Assembly: GCA_022749935.1 (NCBI GenBank)
Contig: JAKIWQ010000001.1
Location: 1 to 64,000 of the forward strand
Direction of reading: 5' to 3'
Source: Thermoplasmata archaeon
Lineage (GTDB): Archaea; Thermoplasmatota; Thermoplasmata; Lutacidiplasmatales; UBA184
Length of the DNA: 64,000 bases
The notes under the pieces are model-generated. The model was given only the letters and a program-made list of their open reading frames with translations. It searched no databases and was not told the DNA's origin. The translations under genes were made by a program, and so were the position numbers. Numbering within the stretch: position 1 is the stretch's first letter; the number at the start of each line of letters is the position of its first letter. This document shows, piece by piece, positions 52,043 through 61,786 of the stretch.

Positions 52043-52570
52043 TTAGTTCCCACGCGAGCGCTTGGGGGGACGGACCGGGCGTCCCCGAGACGACCGTCTT
52101 GGTCCGGCACTGTTCGTCCGGGTCTTTCGGGAGAGGGTCCGGGGTTGTCGCGGAACCGGGAACAACGTCGGCAGGCTGCCCGGGCTAGAAGGACCGCAGG
52201 AACACAGCCCGATCCCGTCGGGGTCCTCCACGAAGAGGAGCTGGGCCGGACCGTCCACGAACCCCACCTTCGACTTGGCCCCGGCCCGGATCACGGATCG
52301 TAGCCACCGCCGGGGATCGGAAACATAGAACCCAAAGTGGTCGAATTCCGTGCCCGGACGGAACCGTTCGTAAAACGCGGTCCCGGGCGGGTAGTAGTTG
52401 AGCTCGATACGATGGGGCGAGCCCGGGAAGACCAGATGGACCCACCTTCCCCCGTGGGAGAACCCCCCTCGCTTCACGACCCGGAATCCGAGACGACGGT
52501 AGAACCGGACCGAACGCTCGAGGTTCCGGACCCGAATGCCGGAGTACATGAACCGGACTTCGTACGACAT
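52043..52570 (-). CDS. VOC-family protein with basic C-terminal tail
   Basis: About 175 residues. The first ~125 form a VOC unit: FMYSGIRVRNLERSVRFYRRLGF, WVHLVFPGSPHRIELNYY, FDHFGFYVSDPRRWLRSV, and LLFVEDPDGIGLCSC. Metal-ligand-like His and Glu residues sit at the usual strand positions. The final ~45 residues are basic and proline-rich (RTLSRKTRTNSAGPRRSSRG) and may be disordered. ATG 52570 is chosen over GTG 52588. Substrate unknown. Confidence 0.78.
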   Translation of the reverse strand: MSYEVRFMYSGIRVRNLERSVRFYRRLGFRVVKRGGFSHGGRWVHLVFPGSPHRIELNYYPPGTAFYERFRPGTEFDHFGFYVSDPRRWLRSVIRAGAKSKVGFVDGPAQLLFVEDPDGIGLCSCGPSSPGSLPTLFPVPRQPRTLSRKTRTNSAGPRRSSRGRPVRPPKRSRGN

Positions 52571-52957
52571 CGAGGGGGGAGGGGGCACCCCCGTTCATAG
52601 CTCTTGTACGGTGGATCCTGACGACCGAAGTCGATTCCTCGGGACGGCCCCCCGTCGCGCCGCCGCGAGGACCACGGCCCCGGGCCTTGGATTCGGTCGA
52701 AGGACGGTTCTTAATCCCTCATGATCGAGCCGATGATGTTAGACCGGAGTGAGTGCGAGCACGCGGGGAGTGCGACCTACTCACCAGGCTGATCGGATTG
52801 AATCGACCCGTTCGTTAAGAACTGCTGAAGGTATCAGTTCGCCCGAGGAGCAGGTACGGGGGGAGCGTCGCCCGTTCGGGCTCAGCTGGACGGCTGGTGG
52901 CCGAGAAATGCGGTCGTCCTGAAGACCCTGTTCCGTGTACTGTTCGGATTCATCTGG
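52571..52957. other. Gap upstream of the DoxX-like gene, possible missed N-terminus
   Basis: No separate gene is seen. The last ~130 bp are in frame with the DoxX-like gene after a TGA at 52826-52828 and encode a membrane-helix-like stretch (VVLKTLFRVLFGFIW) but no ATG, GTG or TTG. Confidence 0.5.
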
Positions 52958-53404
52958 GTGATCGACGGGTCCCTCAAGTTCGCCCCCGGGTTTGTGGATG
53001 CCTTCAGCGGCAAGGTCTCGGGGGCCGGTCAGCCGGCGTGGCTCCAGGGTTGGTTTGCCTTCTGGAGCACGCAAGTGAACGGCAATCCCGCGTTCTGGGT
53101 CTACCTTACCGGATCGCTCGAACTCGCCCTCGGTCTGGCGCTGGTATTCGGCTTCATGCGGAAGGCCGCCTACGCCGGCGGTGCCCTCCTGAGCCTCTTC
53201 ATCTGGGCCGTTCCCGAGGGTTTTGGGGGTCCGTACGGGCCAGGGTCGACGGACATCGGGACGGGCGCGATGTATGCCTTGCTCTTTCTCGCGCTCATCC
53301 TCATCAACGCTACCTACGGACCCAGCCGTTGGAGCCTCGACTATCTGATCGAACGTCGGTTCCCTGCGTGGGCTCGCATCGCGGAATTCGTTCCCCGTAC
53401 CTAA
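52958..53404 (+). CDS. DoxX/DoxD-like membrane protein, N-terminus uncertain
   Basis: From GTG 52958 the product is 148 residues with three hydrophobic helices (FWVYLTGSLELALGLALVF, AAYAGGALLSLFIWAV, GAMYALLFLALILINA). The family, which includes the DoxD part of archaeal thiosulfate:quinone oxidoreductase, normally has four helices; the missing first helix with its VIDGSLKFAPGF end lies directly upstream in frame. No standard start codon exists before the TGA at 52826, so a CTG start (for example 52886 or 52919), a non-standard start or a sequencing error is possible. Substrate unknown. Confidence 0.6.
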   Translation: MIDGSLKFAPGFVDAFSGKVSGAGQPAWLQGWFAFWSTQVNGNPAFWVYLTGSLELALGLALVFGFMRKAAYAGGALLSLFIWAVPEGFGGPYGPGSTDIGTGAMYALLFLALILINATYGPSRWSLDYLIERRFPAWARIAEFVPRT

Positions 53405-53551
53405 ATCGTGGAACCCGGGTAGGTCGTCCGTGGCGGTGGCGTACGCCCGGGCCACCCACTCGGTCGCGGCGGAGAACGCTCGACAGGGTTCGGTGCGCTC
53501 GGCGGAGACTCACGCCCGTCCCGGGAAGGGAGCCATCGCGGCCCGTCCGAC

Positions 53552-53559
53552 TTTATATC
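53552..53559 (+). promoter_or_regulatory. TATA box of the HTH_10 regulator
   Basis: TTTATATC is one of the best TATA matches in the window. It predicts transcription start near 53578-53585, where an ATG begins a seven-codon upstream ORF (MSPSDPH) in frame with but ahead of the regulator. Confidence 0.55.
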
Positions 53560-53646
53560 TGAACAAGCGGTCCACCGATGTCGCCGTCCGACCCGCACTG
53601 AACGACGGGGCCCGGAAACGGCGGGAGGAGTTCCGCGTCCGAACGA

Positions 53647-54402
53647 GTGCCCCGACGGGCGGAGCGTCCGGTCGCTCCTCCGGCGGCGGAACGGTCCACG
53701 CGCGCCCGTCTCGAACGGTTGCGAACCTCCTCCGACGAACCCCGTGAGGACCGTCTCTTCCTCGCGACGCTTCGAATCCGTATCCCGAGAGACATCTGGA
53801 CGGGCCCCTTTTCCTCGGCCCACCCTCACATCCGGCTTGAAGCGTTGAACCGGACCGACGTCACTCCGGGGCTCTCCGTCTCGGACTACTGGATCAGCGG
53901 TTCGCCTCCGGGAGTCTGGGCCCACGAGATCGGGGAGTTCCCGGATGTCGTGAAGGCGGAGAGCCTCGCCGAGGTCGGTGACGGATGTCTCTATCGTATC
54001 ACGTACAAGAATCCCCCCATCATCTACCTCTACCGCAAGCTGCGACTTCCCCTCCAGTTCCCGCTCCGGCTCCAGGCGGGGTACATCGCCTGGGAGATCG
54101 TGGCCCGATACAGTGAGTTCCAGGAGATCATGGAGCACGCCAAGATGGCCGACCCGGCCGTGTCCATCGTGTCGATCCGTCGCCGCCCGCTTCGGAGCCA
54201 CCTTCCGCTCCTCACGGATGCCCAGCACCATCTGTTGGACCAGGCGATGGCCGCCGGCTATTTTGCGGTCCCCCGGGGGATCACCCTGACCGCGCTGGCC
54301 CGGAAGCTGGGACGGAGCAAATCGGGTCTTTCCGAGACCATCGCCCTCATCGAGAAGAAGCTGTTCGAGACGGCCCTTCGCCCGGACATGGCCCTCGCCT
54401 AG
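53647..54402 (+). CDS. HTH_10 (Bat-type) transcriptional regulator
   Basis: 251 residues. The C-terminal HTH_10 domain, an archaeal type first seen in bacterio-opsin activator Bat, is diagnostic: LTDAQHHLLDQAMAAGYFAVPRGITLTALARKLGRSKSGLSETI. The N-terminal ~190 residues (LATLRIRIPRDIWTGPFSS, RLEALNRTD, WISGSPPGVW) form the sensor part found in such regulators; ligand unknown. The start is GTG 53647; an in-frame TGA at 53599 rules out a start at the upstream ATG. It likely controls nearby genes; the next gene begins 122 bp downstream. Confidence 0.85.
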   Translation: MPRRAERPVAPPAAERSTRARLERLRTSSDEPREDRLFLATLRIRIPRDIWTGPFSSAHPHIRLEALNRTDVTPGLSVSDYWISGSPPGVWAHEIGEFPDVVKAESLAEVGDGCLYRITYKNPPIIYLYRKLRLPLQFPLRLQAGYIAWEIVARYSEFQEIMEHAKMADPAVSIVSIRRRPLRSHLPLLTDAQHHLLDQAMAAGYFAVPRGITLTALARKLGRSKSGLSETIALIEKKLFETALRPDMALA

Positions 54403-54524
54403 CCGCCAACCCCCCCGGAAACCCCGGGCGCCCGACCGAACCCGTTCGGTGGGCCGAACGAGTTCGGCCTCGCCTCATCCCCTGAACGGCGGTAGAAGGT
54501 TTCGGAGCAGACCCGGCATCGCAG

Positions 54525-55256
54525 ATGGGCGCCGTGAACACGTGCGGGGGGGTTCCGCCCCCGGTCGGCTCGATCTTGATCTCGGGGGTCGGCGAACGGT
54601 CGATCTCGATCCTCGTGGCCGCTCTCGCCCGGAGGGACCCGTACCCGTTCGGGTGGGCCGATTGTTCGCGGGCCGGCCAGGTGTGGGACGCCGTAGCGCA
54701 GCGGCTTCTCGCGGAGGGATCGGACCGGAGCCGAGAAGTCCCCATGGACCTGGACGAACTCCGTCCACCGCCGTCCCCCGAGGAGGCGCTCTCGCGACTC
54801 GTCGCGCCCGACCCCGCGCCCACCCCCCTAGAGTCCCGGCTCGCGGCCTTCCTTCGTCTCCCCGTGCTCTTCCAACGGCTGGCGTCGCGCACCGCAACCC
54901 CGAGCGGGAGGTCGGCGATCGTCCTCACGAACGTGGACTCGCTTCCTGCGAACCTCATGGAAGCCGCCCTGGGGCCGCTCGAAATCCACGAGACGCTCCA
55001 CGCGGAGGGAGTGACCCTCCTCGTCACATTCCGCGGAACGCCCCCCAGTCGGCTCGAGGGAGTGTTCGACCAAGGGTACCGCGTCGAAGCTCCCGTCGGC
55101 TCCGACTGGCAGGAGGCCCGTGTGGCCCGCGCCCGCGGGAATCCCGCCGACGGGTTACCCCCGAGCGGCCTGTTACGGGAGTGGCTCCCGTCGCTGGGGC
55201 TCACCGAACTGCACCTCGACCGATTGGGCGACTCGCCGGGTCCCCGTCCCCGTTAG
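54525..55256 (+). CDS. Unrecognised protein, possibly degenerate RecA/KaiC-like
   Basis: 243 residues. It opens with a strand-loop-helix (SILISGVGERSISILVAAL) at the place of a Walker A motif but without GK[ST]; later SAIVLTNVDSLPANLME resembles a Walker B strand, and GVTLLVTFRG a third core strand. This resembles inactive RecA-like proteins that accompany HTH_10 regulators in haloarchaea, as I remember them; the match is weak. No membrane helix or signal peptide. It follows the regulator in the same direction, so a regulatory partnership is possible. Confidence 0.5.
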   Translation: MGAVNTCGGVPPPVGSILISGVGERSISILVAALARRDPYPFGWADCSRAGQVWDAVAQRLLAEGSDRSREVPMDLDELRPPPSPEEALSRLVAPDPAPTPLESRLAAFLRLPVLFQRLASRTATPSGRSAIVLTNVDSLPANLMEAALGPLEIHETLHAEGVTLLVTFRGTPPSRLEGVFDQGYRVEAPVGSDWQEARVARARGNPADGLPPSGLLREWLPSLGLTELHLDRLGDSPGPRPR

Positions 55257-55349
55257 GCTTCTCCCCGACCGGAGCCGGCTCCGCCCAGAGGAGACGTCGG
55301 CCCATCGCTCGCGCATCAAGTTGAATACCCCCCTTCAGTTCGGCCCGGC

Positions 55350-57860
55350 GTGAAGGTCCGGGAGTACGCCCTGGACCTCGAGGTCGAATCCGCCACAGGG
55401 GTGTTCCGGGGCGACCTGACCCTGAGTGGCTCCGACCTCCGGGGATTGGTCGAGCTCGACTCCGAGGACCTGGACGTCAGCTCGGCCAGTGTCGACGGAA
55501 CCCCCGTCCCCTTCTCGGTTGATCCGACCCGCCAAAAGCTCATCGTGGACGCGGGGGACCGGGACGGCTCTCAACTCCGAGTGTTCTACACCGGGGCGGC
55601 CTCGCGCAAGAGCCTGTCCGGATTGTACTTCTCCTCCTCGGGCGAATTCCCCGTGCTGACCACTATGATGGAGCCGATCTCATGCCGTCGCCTGTTGCCG
55701 TGTCTCGACGTACCGGATGCGAAGGCCGTTTTTCGGCTGAGCGTCACGACCGAAGTCGGGCTGACGGTGATCTCGAACGCCGACCTGGTCGGTGCCGAGC
55801 CCTCCGGGGGCCGACAGAAGTGGACGTTCGCTCGGACACCGCCGATGGCGACCTACCTGCTCTACCTGGGCATCGGGCCGTTCGAAACGATGGAGTGCGT
55901 CCACGACGGGGTTCGGATCATCGCCGCCACCCTACCGGGCAAGGTAGCGCGTACGCGGGGCCTGCTGGAATCCGCGGGCCCGCTGCTTCAGGCCTACGGA
56001 GAGTACTACGGCCAGCGGTACCCCCTCTCGAAGTTGCACCTGGTCGGGGTCCCGGACCTGTGGGCCGGCGCGATGGAGAACTGGGGCGCGATCGCGTTTC
56101 CCGAGCTCGGGCTCCTCGTGGACGCGGCGACCAGTCCCGCGATCCGACGCTGGGCGATGGAGACGCTCGCGCACGAGATTGCGCACCAGTGGTTTGGAAA
56201 CCTCGTGACCATGCGGTCGTTCAACGACCTCTGGTTGAACGAGAGTTTCGCGACGTTCGTGGCCGCGAAGATGGAGGCGCGACTCGGCATGCGGACGGAT
56301 GCGTGGAGCGAGTTTCTCGTACGGATCAGCCCGGCCTACTTTGGAGATTCGCTCGCGAGCACGCATCCCATCCAGATGGACATTACCGACCCCAAGACCA
56401 TCGCCGAAAGCACCGATGAGATCACCTACTTCAAGGGTGCCAGCGTCGTCCGGATGATCGAGGCCTACCTCGGCGAGGACGTCTTCCGCCGAGGTGTAGC
56501 CGCCTACCTCGAGCGATACCAGTACGGGAATGCCCGGGGCGACGACCTGTGGGCGATCCTGGAATCGGTCTCGGGCGAACCCGTGACGGAGGTACTCCGT
56601 GCCTGGGTGGAGCGACCCGGGTTCCCGGTCGTACGGGCGAGTCTTCGAGGGGCTGCGCTGCAGCTGGAGCAATCGCGGTTCCGGTTCGGACCCGCCCGGC
56701 CCGAGGAGCCCCCCTGGCCCATTCCCCTGACGCTGACGGTAGGAGGTGTGACGCAGCGGCTGGTGCTCGGCTCCCACAAGACGGAGCTCCCGTACGATGG
56801 GTCGGCTAAGCTGCGCATCAACCCCGGGCGCTCCGCGTTTGTCCGGGTCTGGTTCGCCTCCGAGCTCCGGGCGGGAATCCTGCGGGACCTTCCGACGATG
56901 GACGGGGCGGAGCGATGGGCCATCCTCAATGACGGGTGGGCGTTTCTCCTGTCCGGCGACTCGAGTCTCCCGGAAGTCCTCGAGCTGGTGCATGCCGCTC
57001 GGGCGTGTTCGGACTATCCGAGCGTGTGGGAGCTGGCGCACTCCCTCGCCGCACTCGAGATGATCGCCGGGGAGGACGCCGCCTTCCGGGAGGCCGCCCT
57101 GACCTTTTACCGAACCCAGTTGGACCGCCTCACCCTCGACGAGCGTCCCGGCGAACCCGACACGGACCCGGTGCTCCGGGAACAATTGGCCCTGAACTTG
57201 GCCCGGCTCGATGAGGGATTTGCCGAGGAGCTCGCCCATCGGTTCGACACGATCGATCGACTCGCAGCAGCCCTCCGGCCCGCGGTCGTGTACGCGTTCG
57301 CTCGGACGCGAGGGGAGGGGGCCTACGCCCCTCTCCTCGCACGGGCGCGCTCGACCGCCGATGAGGACGGGGCGTTGCAGAGCGGCGAAGCCCTCGGCGG
57401 CATGCCCACGGAGGAGCTGCTCGTGCGCGCGCTCGAGGCCTCCCTCGAACCGGGCATGCGGGCCACCGTGACCTACGAGATTATCACCGGTGTCGCACGA
57501 AATCGACGAGGCGGAAGCCTCGCCTGGGCCTGGTTGAAGAAAAACCTCCGGGAGATGGAGGACCGTGCGAGGGGGAGTTGGGCGCTCGCCCGCTTGCTCG
57601 AGCGAACGATTCCCCTCGTCGGGCTCGGACGGAGGGAGGAGGTGGAGCGCTACTTTGCCTCCGAAAGCTTCCCCGAGGCGGCGAACGGGATTCGAAAGTC
57701 GCTCGAAGTGCTCTCCCTCGAAACGCGTCTTGCTTCCCGGATCCTGACGGCGGGTCGGGCCCCCGCCATCGGAGCGGCCACGGAGCCCGGGGCCCCCCGC
57801 CCCGTCCTCGCGGCCGGTGTACGGGCCGGTGGACGCTTGGATCGGCGACCTAGCGGTTGA
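55350..57860 (+). CDS. M1-family zinc aminopeptidase (tricorn-factor-like)
   Basis: 836 residues. GAMENWGA near residue 240 recognises the substrate N-terminus; HEIAHQWFGN with LWLNESFATF (HEXXH-x18-E) near residue 275 binds zinc; a C-terminal helical domain follows. The N-terminal beta domain begins YALDLEVES. The length and pattern match the tricorn-interacting factors F2/F3 of Thermoplasma, which trim peptides from the proteasome or tricorn. Cytoplasmic, no signal peptide. GTG 55350 is the first codon of the fold. A low-complexity Pro/Ala/Arg end extends past the last helix. Confidence 0.92.
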   Translation: MKVREYALDLEVESATGVFRGDLTLSGSDLRGLVELDSEDLDVSSASVDGTPVPFSVDPTRQKLIVDAGDRDGSQLRVFYTGAASRKSLSGLYFSSSGEFPVLTTMMEPISCRRLLPCLDVPDAKAVFRLSVTTEVGLTVISNADLVGAEPSGGRQKWTFARTPPMATYLLYLGIGPFETMECVHDGVRIIAATLPGKVARTRGLLESAGPLLQAYGEYYGQRYPLSKLHLVGVPDLWAGAMENWGAIAFPELGLLVDAATSPAIRRWAMETLAHEIAHQWFGNLVTMRSFNDLWLNESFATFVAAKMEARLGMRTDAWSEFLVRISPAYFGDSLASTHPIQMDITDPKTIAESTDEITYFKGASVVRMIEAYLGEDVFRRGVAAYLERYQYGNARGDDLWAILESVSGEPVTEVLRAWVERPGFPVVRASLRGAALQLEQSRFRFGPARPEEPPWPIPLTLTVGGVTQRLVLGSHKTELPYDGSAKLRINPGRSAFVRVWFASELRAGILRDLPTMDGAERWAILNDGWAFLLSGDSSLPEVLELVHAARACSDYPSVWELAHSLAALEMIAGEDAAFREAALTFYRTQLDRLTLDERPGEPDTDPVLREQLALNLARLDEGFAEELAHRFDTIDRLAAALRPAVVYAFARTRGEGAYAPLLARARSTADEDGALQSGEALGGMPTEELLVRALEASLEPGMRATVTYEIITGVARNRRGGSLAWAWLKKNLREMEDRARGSWALARLLERTIPLVGLGRREEVERYFASESFPEAANGIRKSLEVLSLETRLASRILTAGRAPAIGAATEPGAPRPVLAAGVRAGGRLDRRPSG

Positions 57861-58039
57861 ACTCAGAGCCGAGCGAGTCGAGAGTGAGGCGCCCGCCGCG
57901 CCTCCGGCCCAGATGGTCGAGCCACGCACGGCCTCGGCGGGGTGTGGCCCGATCCGCCCCCTCGACGGGCTCAACGCCTATGTAGGCCAGTCTAGTGGAC
58001 CGCCGAGTTCGTGCGGGCCGTCGCACGGGAGAGGTCAGG

Positions 58040-58717
58040 ATGGGAGAACCGGTCGTGGTCGGAGAAGAGGTCTGGAAGGTCTACGGCGCGGGGGACACGG
58101 AGGTGAACGCCCTCCAGGGACTCACGGTCGAGATCCAGCGCGGCGAGATGGTCGCCGTCATGGGACCGTCGGGATGCGGTAAGACGACCTTTCTCAATTG
58201 CTTCTCCGGGCTCGACGCGATCTCCCGGGGGCGAGTCCTCATCGGCGGGGTGGACGTGCACGCGATGCCGGACGCGAAGCGGAGTGAGTTTCGAGCGAAA
58301 CGGACCGGCTTCGTGTTCCAGGCCTACAACCTCCTCCCCGTCCTCAGTGCGGTGGAGAACGTCGAGATGCCTCTGCTCATCTCCGGGTCGGGCGCGAAGG
58401 ACGCCCGCCGGCAGGCGAGCGAGATCCTGAACCAGTTGGGGCTCGGGGACCGACTGGGGCACCGACCTTCCGAGCTCTCCGGCGGGCAGCAGCAGCGCGT
58501 CTCCCTTGCTCGTGCTTTGGTCTCCCATCCAGCGATCGTCTGGGCGGACGAACCCACCGGCAATCTCGACGACGAGGGGTCCCGTCAGGTGACCACGCTG
58601 CTGCGCAAGCTGAACCGGGACTACGGTCAGACGATGGTGGTCGTCACGCACGACGCGGAAGTGGCGGCGGGCTGCGACCGGACGCTCAAGATGCGCGACG
58701 GGCGATTCATCAGCTAG
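58040..58717 (+). CDS. ABC transporter ATPase, MacB/LolD type
   Basis: 225 residues. Walker [11 protein letters not shown]-loop [15 protein letters not shown] signature [15 protein letters not shown], Walker [13 protein letters not shown], and H-loop VVVTHD are all intact. The sequence GNLD following Walker B is typical of the MacB/LolD subfamily, which powers a mechanotransmission exporter rather than a channel. ATG 58040 is chosen since AGGTCA lies just upstream and the ABC fold starts there. The FtsX-like permease begins 17 bp after it. Confidence 0.93.
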   Translation: MGEPVVVGEEVWKVYGAGDTEVNALQGLTVEIQRGEMVAVMGPSGCGKTTFLNCFSGLDAISRGRVLIGGVDVHAMPDAKRSEFRAKRTGFVFQAYNLLPVLSAVENVEMPLLISGSGAKDARRQASEILNQLGLGDRLGHRPSELSGGQQQRVSLARALVSHPAIVWADEPTGNLDDEGSRQVTTLLRKLNRDYGQTMVVVTHDAEVAAGCDRTLKMRDGRFIS

Positions 58718-58733
58718 GCGGGGGTCCTCCCGG

Positions 58734-61688
58734 ATGGTCGATTCCACCCTCGTGGTCGGCGCCCTCATCCTCGCCGTCGTGGGCGTCATCGCTCTCGTCT
58801 TCGCCCTCGGTCACCGCCTCGCCTTGCGCATCGCGCTGCGGAACGTCCGAAGGGGCCGCGCCCGGACGGTGCTCCTCATCCTCGGATTGCTCGTGGGCAC
58901 GACCATCATTTCCGGGAGTTTGATCGTCGGCTCCACCGTCCAGGCGCTGAGCGTCCACTACACCTACCTCGGTGGTGGGTATGTGGACGAGTCGATCTAC
59001 GCCCTCTCCCCTACCGGCGGGTACGCTCCCTTCTCCGTGGCGGCTTCCCACGATGTTGCTCTCGCCGCCCAGGGTCATCCCGGTATCGCAGGGGTGACTC
59101 CCATGATCATCGCGACCACGCAAGCCTACGACCATACGACCGGGATTCCAGAGACCGCGCTGAACCTCATCGCTTCGAACTCCTCGGAGAGCGGGAATCT
59201 CGGCTCGTTCATGTCGACCTCCGGAGGGATGCTCTCGGGGCCCAGCGCGGGTCAGGTGTTCCTGGACGATCAGACCGCCCAAGCCCTCGGGGCCTCGGTC
59301 GGAGATTCTCTCGAGCTCTACGGGCCGACCCCGATCGGTGTGACGGTCAGCGCCATCGTTCAGGAGAACCTCCGGGGGGGCTACCTCACGGCGGGTCTCG
59401 CTCCGGGGAACGTCTTCCTCGACCTCCCCACGGCCCAGACCCTGGAGAACCTTTCGGGGCACGTCAACTTCATCGCGATCACCAACGCCGGGTCCCAGCA
59501 GGACGGGATCGCCCTTTCGGACACCGTCAGCGGCTACCTCAACACGACCCTGGCGACGATCCCTTTGGCGGCGGGACTGACCGTGCACGAGCCGCTCAAG
59601 GACGGCATCGCCGCGGCCGATGTGTCGGGGTCCAGCATCCAGACGATCTTCCTCGTGCTCGGGTTGTTCTCGATCGTCGCGGGAGCGATGCTGATCGTCG
59701 GGATCTTCGTCATGCTCGCGGAAGAACGCAAGGGGGAGATGGGCATGCTCCGGGCCGTCGGGATGCGGCGGCGGGAGTTGGTGTTCGTCTACTATTTCGA
59801 AGGCCTCGTCTACGCCGTCGGGAGCGCTCTCGCGGGAACGTTGCTCGGCGTCCTGGTCGGGTACTTCCTCACCTACACGTTCAGTCTTCTCTTCTCCTCC
59901 GGCGGCCTCACGTCGGCGGCGATCCTCCAGTCGTTCAACGTCTCCACCGACGATCTCGTGATCAGTTACGTGACCGGCTTCCTGCTGACGGTCGTGACCG
60001 TGGCGATCGCCAGCTCTCGCGTCAGCCGGCTCAACATCGTCCAGGCCATCCGGGACCTCCCCTCGCCGCCCCCTCCGGTCCGGCTCTACACCACCCTGGG
60101 GTACGTGGGAGTGGCGCTGACGATCGTCGGCGCCCTCGTGCTCCTACCCAATGCCCAGGGAACCTCGGACATCTCCCTGCCGATCCTCGGCGGGGGCATG
60201 ATGATCCTCGGGTTGGGGCTCATCGCCTCCCGGTTCGTCCGCAACCGGATCGCGTTCAGCCTGGTCGGAGTGGCCCTCCTGGTCTGGGCCGGAGCCGAGC
60301 CGTTGCACCGTGTCGTCCTCGGTCAGGCGCACACGGGAGGGATCTTCATCGTGTTCGTGGAAGGGATTCTGATGGTCTCGGGGGCGCTCCTCCTCTACGT
60401 ATTCAATTCGAACACGCTCATCGCCGCGCTCTTGCGCGTCGCCGGACGCGGAGCCCGGGGCGCCCCGATCGCCCGGGTCGGCCTCGCCTACCCCGGCCGT
60501 CGACCGGCCCGAACGGCGATCAACCTCACCATCTTTGCGCTCGTGACGTTCACCATGGTCGCGATCGCCTGCTTCGGCGCCACGGTCCAGGCCAACCTGA
60601 ACAACACGATCCAGAGCGAGACCGGAGGGTACACGTACTTTGGGGTCTCGACCCAGCCGATCCCTACCCTCCCGGAGCAGGTCGCCAACAACCCGACCTT
60701 GAACGGGGAATACGCGGTCACGGTGCCCCTGATTTCCGGGGCGATCCAAGTGAACATCACCGGGTCGACGCCGAACCCGTACACCGATTCGCTCTACTCG
60801 GCTCCGGGCAATCAGTCGAGCACGTCCAGTTTCTATGCGACGAGCCAGTTTCCGTTCACGGCGACCTGGGAGGGATGGTCGCCCTCGGCCGTACTGGCGG
60901 AGCTCGCGTCCAACCGATCCGTGGCCCTCGTCGACCAGAACTACGCCCCCGCGACCTCCTCCGTCGGAGGAGGTCCGAGCGCGCCTCACCCCTCGATCGA
61001 GGTCGGCGGACTCATGGAACTCACCCCTCCGGGAAGTTCGAACCACCTCACCGTTCGGGTCATCGGAATCCTCTCCCAGAGCGTGCTCACGGGAGTCTGG
61101 ATCAATCCCGGCGCCGCGGAAACGCTCGGTTACTCGAACGAGACCGCCTTTCTGCTGACGCTCCGGTCGGGGGTATCGACGACCCTGGCCTCCCAGGACG
61201 CGAAACGAGAGTTCTTCCGCGACGGGCTCGTCCTCTTCGAAATCGCCCAGATCCTGGAGACGTCCATCGCCTCCACGGAGGGGATCATCGGCCTCCTCGA
61301 GATCTTCGTCGGACTCGGTCTGGGGGTCGGGATCGCCGCGATGGGGATCCTCGCGCTCCGGGCGGTGGTCGAGCGCCGTCGCGAGATCGGGATGCTGCGC
61401 GCGATGGGATTCACCCAGCGGGCGATCTTGAAGACCTTCTTCATCGAGTACTCGTTCATCACGCTCCTGGGGCTCGGGATCGGGACGTCGCTCGGCATCC
61501 TCATCGTCTACAACCTGTCCACGAGTCCGAGCGCGGCGGCCTCGGGCGTCTCGTTCTTCGCGATTCCCGTCCTCAACATCGTGCTCATTCTGGTCGTGGC
61601 GTACGGGCTCGCCATGCTCGCGATCGCCGTCCCCTCGATCCGCGCGTCCCGGATCCCGCCGGCGGAAGCGGTCCGGGCCACCGAATAG
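58734..61688 (+). CDS. Two-domain FtsX-like ABC permease
   Basis: 984 residues. An N-terminal helix (VVGALILAVVGVIALVFAL) leads into a long periplasm-like outer domain. FtsX cores lie around residues 300-440 (IFLVLGLFSIVAGAMLIVGIFV, EMGMLRAVGMRRRELV) and 845-980 (LEIFVGLGLGVGIAAMGIL, EIGMLRAMGFTQRAIL), ending in PSIRASRIPPAEAVRATE, the coupling tail. Further membrane helices separate them. The extracytoplasmic parts are rich in Ser/Thr and sequons. With its ATPase it likely moves lipoproteins, peptides or drugs, or signals envelope stress. Cargo unknown. Confidence 0.9.
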   Translation: MVDSTLVVGALILAVVGVIALVFALGHRLALRIALRNVRRGRARTVLLILGLLVGTTIISGSLIVGSTVQALSVHYTYLGGGYVDESIYALSPTGGYAPFSVAASHDVALAAQGHPGIAGVTPMIIATTQAYDHTTGIPETALNLIASNSSESGNLGSFMSTSGGMLSGPSAGQVFLDDQTAQALGASVGDSLELYGPTPIGVTVSAIVQENLRGGYLTAGLAPGNVFLDLPTAQTLENLSGHVNFIAITNAGSQQDGIALSDTVSGYLNTTLATIPLAAGLTVHEPLKDGIAAADVSGSSIQTIFLVLGLFSIVAGAMLIVGIFVMLAEERKGEMGMLRAVGMRRRELVFVYYFEGLVYAVGSALAGTLLGVLVGYFLTYTFSLLFSSGGLTSAAILQSFNVSTDDLVISYVTGFLLTVVTVAIASSRVSRLNIVQAIRDLPSPPPPVRLYTTLGYVGVALTIVGALVLLPNAQGTSDISLPILGGGMMILGLGLIASRFVRNRIAFSLVGVALLVWAGAEPLHRVVLGQAHTGGIFIVFVEGILMVSGALLLYVFNSNTLIAALLRVAGRGARGAPIARVGLAYPGRRPARTAINLTIFALVTFTMVAIACFGATVQANLNNTIQSETGGYTYFGVSTQPIPTLPEQVANNPTLNGEYAVTVPLISGAIQVNITGSTPNPYTDSLYSAPGNQSSTSSFYATSQFPFTATWEGWSPSAVLAELASNRSVALVDQNYAPATSSVGGGPSAPHPSIEVGGLMELTPPGSSNHLTVRVIGILSQSVLTGVWINPGAAETLGYSNETAFLLTLRSGVSTTLASQDAKREFFRDGLVLFEIAQILETSIASTEGIIGLLEIFVGLGLGVGIAAMGILALRAVVERRREIGMLRAMGFTQRAILKTFFIEYSFITLLGLGIGTSLGILIVYNLSTSPSAAASGVSFFAIPVLNIVLILVVAYGLAMLAIAVPSIRASRIPPAEAVRATE

Positions 61689-61786
61689 CGCCGCCCCCGA
61701 CCCCACGGCGGGTCCTCTGCCCTCGGGCCGGGCTCGAGGGCGAGGGCCGCCCGTCGGGTTCAAGTACCCAACCACTCTGCTCGGGC

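Noticed and set aside
55932-57974. 680-residue minus-strand ORF opposite the M1 aminopeptidase
   Set aside because: The plus frame carries GAMEN and HEXXH motifs; the minus frame has none and is low complexity.
60144-61775. 543-residue minus-strand ORF opposite the FtsX permease
   Set aside because: Asp/Arg/Gly-rich shadow of a clear permease with two FtsX cores.
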